Assembly: GCA_963693085.1 (NCBI GenBank)
Contig: OY856409.1
Span: forward strand, 1,335,344,415 to 1,335,408,414
Direction: 5' to 3'
From: Alisma plantago-aquatica
Lineage: Eukaryota > Streptophyta > Magnoliopsida > Alismatales > Alismataceae
DNA: 64,000 nucleotides
In this document: piece by piece, positions 45,092-57,218 of the stretch
How the letters are laid out: every line of letters starts with the position of its first letter
How positions within the stretch are numbered: position 1 is the first letter of the stretch
The notes under the pieces: generated by a model
What the model saw: only the letters and a program-made list of their open reading frames with translations
Told to the model about the DNA's origin: nothing
Databases searched by the model: none
Position numbers and translations under genes: made by a program

Positions 45092-45806
45092 TAGGGTTGT
45101 AAATGGGTAGGGTAGGGTGTGGGTATGGTCATATCCATAACCGTGACCATTTAGTTAAGCGGGTATGGGTATTGTTATATACCCTTTTGTCTAAATCTAT
45201 ACCCGCACCATACCCATATCTACATAACCACTGGATATATGGATGGGTAATTGGGTATACAATTATGTTTAACTTGCTATAATAATACACCACAAACATC
45301 AGGATACAAAAAACTACCACACTTAAATGGGTAGGTTATGGTAAAATGTCATTCAAGACAAAGAGGAGCAAAATGAGACAATGACTTTATGGCCTTCATA
45401 ATTTAGTGAAATGTGCTTGTGTGGCTATGAAGGTGTGTCAATGGTTTGTTTATTATAATACTACAAGATACTTATATTTACTAGATGTGAGCACTAGGAT
45501 GTGGATCATTACATTCTAATATAAATATTTAGTATTATAAGGTACTTATACTTTCTAGATGTGAGTCTTATAATATGCATCATTGCATTTTGATATAAAT
45601 TATACATAAATAATATAATTAAATGGTTATATGGGTCTACAGGTTATGGGTTTATACATAACCATAACCTTACCTTGTGAGAGGCATGCATGTACACGAG
45701 TATAAGGGTAATAGGTTATATGGTTATAAAAATTTATACCCATGACGGGTTCAGAGGGTATGGGTCTGAGGGTATGCGGGTATACCCATATCCATTTATG
45801 ACCCTA
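45092..45806. mobile_element. Non-autonomous hAT element (miniature), 715 bp
   Basis: The ends are tagggttgtaaatgg and, inverted, tagggtcataaatgg: 15-base terminal inverted repeats with two differences. A perfect 8-bp duplication aataatag lies at 45084-45091 and 45807-45814. Both the length of the duplication and the tagggttgtaaa start are typical of plant hAT elements. Subterminal regions are dense in gggta/taccc words, the expected type of transposase-binding repeats. There is no transposase frame. It sits inside the solo LTR. Confidence 0.9.
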
Positions 45807-46646
45807 AATAATAGAGAGAGTAGAGTGTTATATAACCCACCTTAAGGAAGATCAACTCCAAGGATCACAAGCTCCAAGAACACGATCAACAAGGTCGATG
45901 AAGCTCCACCAAAGGCTCCACTCTCCGCCATAGGATCACCTCAAGAAGAACAAGACACCAAGGTCAAAGATAGCTCAAGGTAAGAGGGTAAGAAACCCTA
46001 GTCTGAACCAAAAGAAAAGGAAGGGAGAAAGAGAAGAAAACTTCCTCACACTTGGGTACCACCTTCCCAAAGCATGATCTATGACCCTTATCATGAGGAG
46101 TTTATCTCCAAAACGACCACCATGCCAAAGAAAGAAGAAGAGGATGGAGTAGAAGATCCAATAAAACGTCACCAAACAAAGGCACATACTTACCAAGGTT
46201 GAAGATGACCAAAAGTCACCACATGCAATGGATTTCGATCACCTAAGCTTCAAGGATCAATTCTCCTTGCTCCACCAAGCTCCAAGGACGAGCAAAAGAG
46301 AGGGAGGAAGAAGGAAGTCATAAAGGTTCACTTGCATGGAGATAAGAGGGTTTATATACTTGAGGAGGAGGGAGGCAAGGGGGAAATGAGGTGTCAACAC
46401 CTAAAGGAACCAAAGGGACACTTGTCCACCCAAGAAACACACATGCAACCACTTAAACCATGCATGTACAAGATGGTGATACAACCTAGGTGGGGTATCG
46501 ACCACTTGGGTCACCACCACCTTGGTTTAAGTTGCAACACCACAAGGAGGTCGAAAAAAGAGCATCATATACATCCTGGTCGAGACAAAAGGTCACCAAA
46601 ACACCAAGATCGATACACACCACAAAAGGACACATTGTCTCAACCC

Positions 46647-46727
46647 AACCACTCCAAGACCATCATGGTTAATATAAAACCACCCCAAAACACATTGTAT
46701 CAACCAATGATGGTCTTGGAGTGGTTT
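46647..46727. repeat. Near-perfect inverted repeat, 24-bp arms, 32-base loop
   Basis: The left arm 46647-46670 (aaccactccaagaccatcat plus ggtt) is the reverse complement of 46703-46727 except for one extra base. The loop begins aatataaaac. A short direct repeat (cacattgt, then atcaacc or ctcaacc) flanks it. Confidence 0.92.
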
Positions 46728-47166
46728 TATCTTGACACACACATCCCTATCTAGACACACCCCAAAACACACCACAAGGTCAAGACAAGGGTCGCTACAC
46801 TCAACCATGAACACATGGTTGACACCAAGTAAAACCCTAGAGACCCTAATCACCTCTAGTGATGCCACCACTCATCCAAAGATCAACCAAGGCACCCCAA
46901 AGCATCACACTCTCTTTCATGAAGCCACGAAAGAGAAGGTATATTCTAGAGGTGGTAAATTGCAAGATAACCCTCTCAAATGGGTAATTTGTAATTTGAC
47001 CCAAAATAAGCACAGAAGGCACATACATCATCCAAACAAGCTCAAATTGGAAACTTAAGCTTTCCTCAATCTCTAAAAGCATCTCAAAGGATTATATAAA
47101 GGTTATAAGCACCTAATCAAGCAAAACAAATAGGGTTATCCCAAAACACATGTCAGGGGTCTTACA

Positions 47167-47638
47167 ATTTCTTCACAAAAAGTGTTTTCCATTATAATAT
47201 TTTATGTACAAACAACATAAGTTTCATGATTCATGAAAGATATACTGGACCAAGTCATCACATAAAGATGAATGTATAAAAAACTCCTTAGATTATAAAC
47301 ATCTATTTTTTCATACCTAACCCTAAACCCTAGTTGAGGAGTGAAACCATGGTTGTGGAGAAGTTGTGGCTATGTATGATATGGTAACCCACCTTTTGCA
47401 GCCCATGTAAATGGATGTTCAATGGTAGTTGAACCCCTTTTAAGGGTGGACTTTTGCATAATTTGACACAGATGAACTAAGATCAACAACAGTGTTGTGT
47501 GAACTTAGAGATGGTTGCATCTCATTACACAACAATAATATCCCATGTTTACATCAAACAAAAGGGAAATACAAGTTAATGGACTTAGTGATCTAGATGA
47601 TCGGATTTCCATGACAAAATCTTTTTTAAGGGGTGGAG
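47167..47638 (+). pseudogene. Gypsy 2 decayed internal remnant with polypurine tract
   Basis: No domain is recognisable. The last bases, gacaaaatcttttttaaggggtggag, correspond to the Gypsy 1 pre-LTR sequence (gacaaaatcctttttagggg), so this is the end of the internal region. Polypurine tract: aaggggtggag at about 47628-47638. Confidence 0.6.
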
Positions 47639-50600
47639 TGTTATAACATACTCAACATTACATATATGGAAAAACTTTCCCACATTTCATATCCTTCAAT
47701 TTTTGTATCCTTTTACTATATACAATGTACTAGGATGTTAAGAATCTAAATATATAGAGTTTTAGTTAATAAAAAACTTATTTGAGATTCATGTGTAATA
47801 ATTCATTGGGATAATATATTACAATTAGGGGATATTTATGCAATTTTACCATCATATTATATTCTAGTTTAAATTTATATCTCTAGATTTCTCAAAGACA
47901 AGGTGAACGAAAGAGAGAGCATAAAATGAGCATTGGAAAGAGATTGTTCAAAAAAGGAAGACAATTTCTTTAAAAGGTTTCTTCACCTACAAGTCAAGAT
48001 GTATTACATAAAATGACTATAAAAGGGACACTTACATAGAACAATGATAAAAGTGGTACATGGATCATATGGAAAATCTGGCATCAAAAGGAGTAATAAA
48101 CCCAAACCAAATTCTAAGACATTTAGGTAATGTTGTCGTCATTATAATGGATATGGTAGCAGTTCCATGGAACTCTAAAATATTAAATAACAAACCAAAC
48201 ACCACAAGTGAAAAGTAATGATATATTCAAAATCCTCAAAGTTTAATTAGTCAACATGTCAAGTTTCACCCTTATTGGACCTTGTTTACCCTCTCAATTA
48301 ATTTATAAAGAAAAACTTTTAAATTGATATAATTTGATATATGATTGATTAATTAAGTTAAATTCCCTAAAGTCCTAATTCACATGATGTCTCAGAACTC
48401 CTTTCCCCTATAATGTATGTTTCCCTCTTATTGAAAGGCCAAGAATGACCATTATTTCTCTTCTAACCTGCTCTGATCTAACGGTAGTGAACTCATCTCT
48501 TACCTCTTGTCTTCCTTTTCCTGTCTTATGTGTAACAATTGGATGTTTATCGACCACATATATCTCTCTATCCCTCTCAAAGTCATGACTCTTTCTCTTA
48601 CACCTCCCTTTCTTAAACCCAAACCTGGACATACCAAACTTTTCTCAATCTCACCCCTCTAACTCCCTACCCTAGTTACACCCCCCCTTTAATTTCTCCT
48701 CCCCCGAGTCTCATTGCAACCCTAACCCCTAAACCTACTACAAATACATCTATGTACATCTATCATATCCTCTTTCATCGTTGCCAAACATTCACTCAGT
48801 GTCATTTTTTCCATGCATGTTCAACCTACCTACTTTATCTTTCATTGATTCCTAGGGTTCAACTTGTGGTTCATAATCACAGTGAAGTGCAAATTTCATT
48901 AAGAATCATTCTTAATTTTCCCATAAATGTATTTTCTCTACCAATTTCTCTTGTGGGTTCTTGCTTTGTTTTTTTTATCTTCAGAACCCTTCTTGTGTAT
49001 ATCCATACAGTCTCAAACCCAATTGTGGTCTCTTCTATGTTTGGTCTGGTTCTCTCATTCTTTCTATCGCGTTTGATGTCACAACTTGCCTTGGGTTCTT
49101 CACGGGGGCAGTTCTTTTGTGTTGTACATGGAGCGGTATATGATTAGTCAATGGTGGGAGGCCTCCTTGAAGTTCTAACCACCAGTAGTGGGCATCCCTT
49201 AGCTTGTTAGCTTTAGATCAACCTATACAACTTGATGGGAGGGTTCTTTGTGATTTAGGATCGTGGTTTCATGGTGTTGACCAAGGTCTTTGTGTTCCTG
49301 TTTGACTGTTCAAGTGATTCCCATTTGAGAACATGGCCATGTGATTTTTTTAGTTTACCCCTCCCTGATTGTATTCATCTTTGAGTCTCTTTGCCTATTT
49401 GATTCCATATTTGGTGTGAAGGCCTTGATCCATTATAATTACTGAGATACTTGCATCATGCTCAAGGTTTGTTTTTTATGTGAGGGGTATTATGGTCTTC
49501 TTGATAGGTTCTTCTATTTTGAAATCACTAATATTAAATGATTCATAATAATTAATTGAAACATACAAAAATATAATATTTTTTGAAGTCATGAAGATGG
49601 GATCTATCACTTGGTGTGGTTTTTGGACCCTAATCAATTTTTTTAATAGTTAGTTTCTAGAATTTTGTTTTATAAATATTGGTTTGTATTGATATAAAAA
49701 TCATAACTAATTATTCCATTGTCAGAAATATATATAGTGAAATATGATTTAAAATCATGAGCATATGACATAGATTGATATGAGTTACTAGACCCAGTTG
49801 GACGAAATGTAAATGTTAAATTTTAGGGTTTTGTACATTTAATGGGAAAATAGCTTGATATTCCTCATCTAAAAGTTTTAGGCATTTGAAATCCTAATCC
49901 TAGAGTCTAGGGTCTTGTTGGATTGCTAGAATGAACTCTGGAGGTATGTGCATATATCTTATCATCTTTTGGTCATTAAGTTGACTAAACCCCTAATTTT
50001 TACCATATGAGGCACATCTTTTGAAAATGGTTATCTTTTTATTGACTCTTGAAATATTTTAAGGATCTAATATTGTGCGACTACTTCTCTGTTTGGTTAT
50101 TGAGATTTTTGGAAATGTCATTGATGGGTATTTTGATCTCAAGTTGATATAATATGTATGTTCTCATCCCTTTCGTTAAAAATCTTAAATTGACAAAACA
50201 ACATTATCTTGCATGCCCTATTTTGTGTGTTTGATTTGAGTAGTCATCTCTAGAGGTAGATAAATCATATTTTTAGGCAGTAAGGTTTTATTCCTCCTGC
50301 CATACATTGAGGTTTTACTCCTCTTGCACTACTTTATATTTAGGCATTGACGTTTTAGTCCTCCTACAATGCTATTTTCGTTTGACACTGAGGTTTTAAT
50401 TCGCTTGTCATTGATTTGGAATTTTGGGTACCATGACTTGCTTTTTATATTATGATGGTCTTTATTTTAATTAACATGCATTGTTATTATTATAACTTCA
50501 TTGTAACGATTTTCTAAAGGCAAGAACTCATATTTGGTGATTATCCCTTGTTGAATTAAATGACTCAACAACTTAACCTAGATAATCTCTTAAGTATACT

Positions 50601-51112
50601 TTCTTTTTAAATATTTAGTTGATTAAAACTCTAGAATCTACTTAATTGGTCAGATTTGTTCTAATTATTTCCTCAAATTTTATATTGCAAATACTTTGTT
50701 ATGATGATTTCATTTCACTTTTATTTTCCTTCTTATGGGCTTTGTCTCCAGCCCACCCGAAAGTTTTTGTCGACCAAGAGTTGAGAGAAATTGTGTAGTT
50801 GTAGTTGTTGAGAAATATTGAAATGGTCAGGTTGTCCATTGCAATTGATTAATCTAGTTTAGATTTTCCTTTCCATTTACTTGTCCTTTGAGGACCAGAT
50901 ATCAAACAGTGATGAAATATTTAATAGTTTGGTTTATTTGTCCCTCTACTAGAATTTCTTGTTCGTTACCATGATTGTTGATAAATTGGCACAAACCTCT
51001 TTACTTTTGAAATTTTATGTTGCATCTTTTTGGATGGGGTTTTTTATGCATTTTCTCATAAGAAGTAAGGAGGGGATCCCCTCTAGACTCCCATTCCTTA
51101 CACCCACATCTA
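47639..51112 (+). repeat. Gypsy 2 3' LTR
   Basis: It starts tgttataacatactc and ends cccattccttaca. It is collinear with 37879-40627 but keeps an extra block at about 49160-49930. The TATA-like site seen in the other LTR reads acaaatacatc here and looks lost. Confidence 0.85.
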
Positions 51113-51942
51113 GGTGAGAGGATGTGATGTAAAGGAGGTTGGTTTGTCAATTACATAGTTGGAAGGAATCATGATAGAGGTCACGAAGGACACCATGACG
51201 AGAAGGGTGTGCCTTCTCAGTTGATTTGCTATGAAGATAGTGTATTGGTTTGTGGTTGTGAGGGATCTAGAGTCACATCTATTGTCAACCGTCAGAGGTA
51301 GGAGATGACTTTTGGGTCATTGGATCCTTCCTCCCTCCCAAGTGAGTGGCCCAAATTGTTTCATCAAGATGGTCAACAAATAAGCTAGGCTAGTACATGT
51401 CAGACATTTAAATATCATTGTCTGGGTTTTATATGACGTAGGATATGGTTTAAAGGTAAACCATTCAAATAATGGTCATTTTCTTCCAAAAATCATATAA
51501 TTATAGAATCTACAAAATATGGGAATATTAACCCAAGACTCATCATATGCTCCTCCAACTCTGGGCAAAATATTAGGACTCATTCCATTCCTATGTATCA
51601 TAAAATTATTCTTTCCTTTGAATAAATGAAGATAGAATGTAACTAAGAAACTTTTGAAATTCCATTCCATCACACCTAGCCCACCTTAAAGAAAAAATAT
51701 TCCATAAATTTGGAACCGCAAAAATAATCGAGGGAGCATCAAATCCATGTCTAACTTTTTCTTACAAGATAATGATGTTGATCATTGTCTAGCCAGAGTA
51801 ACATGTGTGATAAGAGCTCGGTAAGTCCCAATGAAGGACTCGAGTTTGAATCACATCGAAGGCACTCTATGAATGGTAATACTTGCTGATTTGGTGTGGG
51901 AGGGGATGACTAGACCATACCCTCTAATGACTAGAGAGTTTA
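51113..51942. other. Unassigned stretch with short coding-like segments
   Basis: At about 51195-51290 one plus frame reads HHDEKGVPSQLICYEDSVLV, then CGCEGSRVTSIVNRQR before a stop. On the minus strand, 51476-51673 is open for 65 codons. I recognise neither. They may belong to the degraded element into which neighbouring elements jumped. The right end contains a SINE-like segment. Confidence 0.3.
51785..51942 (+). mobile_element. Possible tRNA-derived SINE fragment
   Basis: The segment has an A-box-like agagctcggtaag (about 51808-51821) and, about 30 bases later, a B-box-like gagtttgaatcac (51842-51854), spaced as in a tRNA gene. The piece between reads tcccaatgaaggactc. No poly(A) or target duplication is visible, and the solo LTR cuts it at 51943. 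Confidence 0.35.
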
Positions 51943-52829
51943 TGTAACATACCAGATCTTGGACCCTACCATGGAAGTTTGATCTTTCGGTCTTAGCCAA
52001 ACAAGGGTGAGGGTAGATGTAGAAGATGTTTTGTATAACCATAATGAGCTAAAGCATGTATAAATCACCTTAATGTAACCTAATGTTCTCACATTAATCT
52101 TAGGCCAATAATAATCACATAAAATATGTCACATGATGTAAATGGAGATTTCATAATAACTTGTGTGCAATAATGGTGTTAATTATTTTGGTTGTAATAT
52201 AAAAATATGGATGAATAATAAAGACGATGGAATAATATTAAAATAAATATAATGAAAACAAGCCAAAAGTGTTATAATTCATAATAGGAGATTCCAAAAG
52301 GAAAATTATAATGTGAAATTTGGATTCCTTGGGTCCCAGTTGCCTTGGGAGTCAAGTTTCACATTATTTACCTTATAACAATTAATTTAATTCAATTTGG
52401 AAAATAAGACATGAATTTTTCAAAAAATATAAATAAAAATTGAATGACTCCTAAAGAGGAAAATAATCTTGGATTTATAATCCACATAATAAATATAGAC
52501 TTTGGGTGAATTTTCAGCCAATTTGGAAGATGTTTGATTAAAAGATGAAATCAAGAGACAGAAAGTGAGTAAAACCTTCAAAATATTAATTAAAATAATA
52601 AACAACATAAAAAATGGAAATAATATAAAATTCATGTCTAATGCACTTACAATTACATGTGGGTGAAGTTTCATCAATTTTGGATAATTTTATACGCCTC
52701 TAATGCATTAGGAAAGAGAAAAAGTGATATACTTTAAAAGAATTAAATAAAATAGCAAAAGTCTCTAAAAGAGAAAATTAATGCCAAAATCAAATTCTAC
52801 ATGTACTAATTAGTCTAGGTATCACATTT

Positions 52830-55800
52830 CATTTAATTTAGACCTTGTTTGTATCTTCAATTGAAGAGAGAGAAAAAGAAAAATAATTTAATCAACACTT
52901 TACAAAATTCAGATCAGGAAACATCAGCCCGCATAAACAATAACCGCGAACCAATGTCTGGTATTTTGGGCATAACTCCCTCGTTTCTTAATGAAATTTT
53001 ATGAAATAACTTGTGTTGGATTGAAATTTTTAATTCCACATCTATCATACCATATTCGTAGCCTAACATGGAGAATTCGAGAAACACCTCAACTTTTTCT
53101 TCAAGTCTTTTGAAACAACTTCTCACACACCCTCAGTTATAAATACCTCTACCCCGATCTTACTCGGTTATTTTGTGAACCTACTCTCATCCCAAATTCA
53201 TCTTTTCTTGAGTGTGTGGCTGCTGATGTTTGTGCTTTGATTTCACCTTACATCGTCGTTTCACCCAAAAGCCGAACGTGGTTTTTGGTTAGTTTGCGAC
53301 ACGGCTCCCCGACGTCATATTTATTTTTGGTGCATAATTGGACCCCAGGTAAAAAACTATGGCACTTGTTCTTCATGATTGGTTAGTTAGTTTTACAAAC
53401 AAATGATGAACGAAGTTTTTTTCTAAACTCTCGGATAAGTTTCTCCTTGCCCATCCGACCTGTCTTCCTCTCTAGCAAATTCCCTACTGATTTGGTTTTT
53501 TTCTAATTTTGTAATTGGTTCATCTTGCAAAATTTATATCTTTTAATTCGTGTGTCCAAAAATTAAAATAAAATATGTTTTGGAATTGAAAATATATGTT
53601 ATTTCTAATAAAAATAATTTCAAAGCCTGATTTCTATGTTTTCAATGATGGATTTTTAAGGATCTAATTAATTAATATAAAAGCCCTAAATTTGGTAACT
53701 AATTCATATAAACTCCAAATTTAGTAAATAAATATATTTTCTTAATCAGAAAAACCTAATAAGTTGATTGGTCAACGTTTGGAGTCCAAAATCTGATGTT
53801 TTGTAGAAAGGTTTAGAATTAGAGTTTCATTACATATATATGAATCTCAAACCCTAATACATGTGAACAATTTGTATTTAGGCAAGGTTGATCTTAAAAC
53901 AATTAGTTTGGTGAAGAGAATTTCTATGACCCTGGTTTAAGGTATGTTTGCATCCACGATTCTTCTTCTTGAGCAATTAACCTATGTTTCTTCTTTCTCT
54001 TGGTCCTATGGACAATAGCCTATACACAATGTCTTTTCTTTTGAAAATAATGGTTCATGTGAACTACCTTATTTGTTATTGATCATTGATCATGGATATT
54101 CTTTTTTATTCTTATTTCATGCTTGGTTCGTGATGGAACTTTATAAGATGACATGTGATGTATTTTTCCCACTTATGAGGTGGATGTATATGTTGGTCAC
54201 TTTTGTGGTGACTAGTTTGTATAATCTCACTATACTTTCTACTTACCTCTACATTAAACATGCTATGTGATTCAGTAGTACTAGAGTAGTGTAAATTACA
54301 TTGGTTTTTGGGGCAGTATTCCCCTATTATTTATTGAGGAGAATGGTAGTATCCCATTCTCTATACCTGAGTTTGGCAGTATTCCATTCTCAATTTAAAT
54401 ATTTGGGAGATTGGCAGTATTCCTTTCTCTACCAGGTTTCAAGTTTATGAGACTTGGCTACCTTTGCATTTATATTCTTCTAGGGCTATGTTTATCTCAC
54501 ATGCATGCAGGACATTGATGATGATTGTGGGGTGTGTGCCGTACTTTCTCTTATTGTACTTCATTTCCCACCATGGTAGTGGATGTATATATGGCAAAAT
54601 CTTTTTATGTTGTTTTAGTTGCAAGTATCATTCTTATTGTGATCTTTTCTCTTGATACCCATTTGGGTGGTAATTTTATTTTCTATGGGAAGCTTCATTT
54701 TATTTGATGTCTTTATTTCATATATTTCTCGATTTACTTTTTTGTATGCACATACCAGCCTTTTCTGATGTCTTCTATTTTTCTCTTCTTGGTGAGTATG
54801 CTTCCAACCCTAGGTGAAGGCTGTGGAGGACATGGCATAAAGTTATGGACCTAGCTTAAGGAGTTAGAGCTTGGAGACAATCTTGGTGTGGTTTAGATTT
54901 TCCTTTACATTTAATTTGAACCTTGTTTGTACCTTCAATTGAAGAGAGAGAAAAAGGAAAATAATTTTAGCAACACTTTACAAAATTCAGATTAAGAAAC
55001 ATCATCCCGCATAAATATTAATCGCGGACCAATGTCTGATATTTCGGGCATAACTTCCTCGTTTCTTAACAAAATTTCACAAAATAATTTGTGTTGGATT
55101 TTAAATTTAATTTTTCATCTATCCATACCATATTTGTAGCCTAAAGTGGAGAATTAAAGAAATATCTCAACTTTTTCTTCAAGTCTTCTGAAATAACTTC
55201 TCACACACCCCCACTTATAAATACCTCTACCCCTGTCTTACTCAGTTATTTTGTGAACCTCCTCTCATCCCAAATTGATCCTTTCTTAATTGTGTGGCTA
55301 CTGATGGTCTTGTTTTGATTTTTACTTGTATCGTTATTTCACCCAAAAGTCAAACGTGGTTCTTGGCAAGTTTGCGGCACCGCTCCCCGACGTCATATCT
55401 ATTTTTGGAGCACAATTGGTTCTCAGGTAGACAACTCTGGTACTTGTTCTTCATGATCGGTTAGTTAGTTTCATGAACAAACGATGAACAAAGTTTTTCT
55501 CCAAACTCTCGTATAAGTTTCTCCTTGTCCATCCGACCTCTCTTCCTCTCTCACACATTCCCTACCGATTTGGCTTTTTCTAATTTTATGATTGGTTCAT
55601 CTTGCAAAATTTATATCTTTTAATCCTCTTGTCCAAAAATTAAAATAAAATATGTTTTGGAATTGAAAAAATGTGTTCTTTCTAATAAAAATAGTTTCAA
55701 AATCTGATTTCCATATTTTCAATGATGTATTTTTAAGGATCTAATTAATTAATATAAAAGCCCTAAAATTGGTAATTAATTCATACAAACTCCAAATTTA

Positions 55801-56978
55801 GTAAATAAATATGTTTTCTTAATTAGAAAAACATAATAAGTCGATTGGTCCATGTTTGGAGTCCAAAATATGATGCTTTGTAGAAAGGTTTAGAATTAGG
55901 GTTTCATTACATATATATGAATCTCAAACCCTAATACATGTAAACAATTTGTATTTAGGTAAGGTTGATCTTGGAAATAATTAGTTTAGTGAAGAGAATT
56001 TCTAGGACCCTGGTTTAAGGTATGTTTGCATCCCCAATTATTCTTCTTGAGCAATTTACCTATGTTTCTTCTTTCTCTTGGTCCTATGGACAATAGCCTA
56101 TACATAATGCCTTTTCTTTTGAAAATCATGGTTCATGTGAACTACCTTATTTGTTAGTGATCATGTGATCATGGATATTCTTTTGGATTCTTATTTTATG
56201 CTTGGTTCATTATGGAATTTTATATGATGACATGTGATGTCTTTCTCCCACTTATGAGGTGGATGTATATGTTGGTCACTTTTGTGGTGACTAGTTTGTA
56301 TAATCTGACTATACTTTCTACTTGCCTATACATTAAACATGCTATGTGATTCAATAGCACTAGAATAATGTAAATTACATTGGTTTTTGGGGCAGTATTC
56401 CCCTGTTATTTATTGAGGAGAGTGGTAGTATCCCATTCTCTATACCCTAGTATGGAAGTATTCCATTCTCAGTTTTATATATTTGGGAGATTGGCAGTAT
56501 TCCTTTCTCTATCAGATTTCAAGTTTATGAGACTTGGTCGCCTTTGCATTTATATTTTTCTAGGGCTATGTTTATCTCACATGCATGCAGGATAGTGATG
56601 ATGATTGTGGGGTGTTACTTTCTCTTATTGTGCTTTATTTCCCACCATGGTAGTGAATGTATATATGGCACAATCTTTTTATGTTGTTTTAATGGCAAGT
56701 ATTATTCTTATTGTGATCTTTTCTCTTGAGTGGGTGGTACTTTTCTTTTCTATGGGAAGCTTCATTTTATTTGATGTCCTTATTTCATATATTGCTCAAT
56801 TTACTTTTTAGTATGCACATACCAGCCTTTGTTGATGTCTTCTATTTTTCTCTTCTTGCTGGGGTATGCTTCCAACCCTAGGTGAAGGATGTGGAGGACA
56901 TGGCACAAAGTTATAGACCTAGCTTAAGGAGTTAAAGCTTGGAGACAATCTTGATATGGTTTAGATTTCCCTCTACAT
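52830..56978 (+). repeat. 2.08-kb tandem duplication within the solo LTR
   Basis: Both units are collinear from catttaattt(ag/ga)acc to the gtttagatttccctctacat block, with scattered substitutions and small indels. The junction at 54907/54908 fuses tttagattttcctttacat to ttaatttgaacc, as expected from unequal exchange between two LTR copies. Confidence 0.92.
54305..54440 (+). repeat. Repeats of ggcagtattccattctc, unit A
   Basis: About four diverged copies of ggcagtattcc(c/a/t)ttctc, with intervening tattgaggaga or atttgggagat, occur at 54315-54435. The second large unit repeats them at 56390-56510. Confidence 0.8.
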
Positions 56979-57218
56979 GGATCCTTATGATGTACTTTTA
57001 CATGTAAGTTTAAGATGTTCATTTGTAACCTTATGAGAAATTGAATATAGTCAATGTTTTTATTCCGCTGCTACACTTTGGTTGTTTTGAATACCATTAA
57101 TAATAATTGAAAATTTTACACCAACTCCAAGATACCTTACGGGTGTGTTTGGACTGGAGGTTCTATTCTTCAAATTTTTAGTAGGGAGTGGATCCCCTAT
57201 CGGGTCCCACTTCTTACA

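Larger units (their letters stand above)
42248..47166 (-). repeat. Long solo LTR (Gypsy Tekay-type ends), minus orientation
   Basis: The plus-strand edges are tatgacgccccgatgcgcc and aggggtcttaca. On the minus strand it therefore starts tgtaagacccctgacatg and ends cggggcgtcata, the normal end ca having become ta. The flanks gtttc (42243-42247) and atttc (47167-47171) are a probable duplication with one mismatch. I see no internal domain and no second LTR copy. A minus-strand TATA-like agtatataaaccc is at 46350-46362. After removing the hAT insert it is about 4.2 kb. Confidence 0.68.
37879..51112 (+). mobile_element. Gypsy 2: Ty3/Gypsy element with gag but pol lost, carrying a nested solo LTR
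   Basis: LTRs are at 37879-40627 and 47639-51112, a primer site at 40631-40641, gag at 40724-41560, a protease-like remnant to 42247 and a decayed remnant at 47167-47620 with a polypurine tract (47627-47638). The interior is interrupted by 42248-47166. Gag resembles Gypsy 1 gag over its length, so it is a related lineage. No RT, RNase H or integrase is recognisable. The bases flanking the two LTRs (ctgtg and cccac) do not match, so the outer ends may have been rearranged. Confidence 0.82.
51943..57218 (+). repeat. Solo LTR (Gypsy, plus orientation) with internal tandem duplication
   Basis: The edges are tgtaacataccagatctt and gggtcccacttcttaca. A perfect duplication gttta lies at 51938-51942 and 57219-57223. 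It belongs to the same family as the solo LTR at 28888-36455. It is 5.28 kb because a segment of about 2.08 kb is present twice (52830-54907 and 54908-56978). TATA-like ttataaata boxes occur once per unit, at 53137-53145 and 55215-55223. There are no internal domains. Confidence 0.9.
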
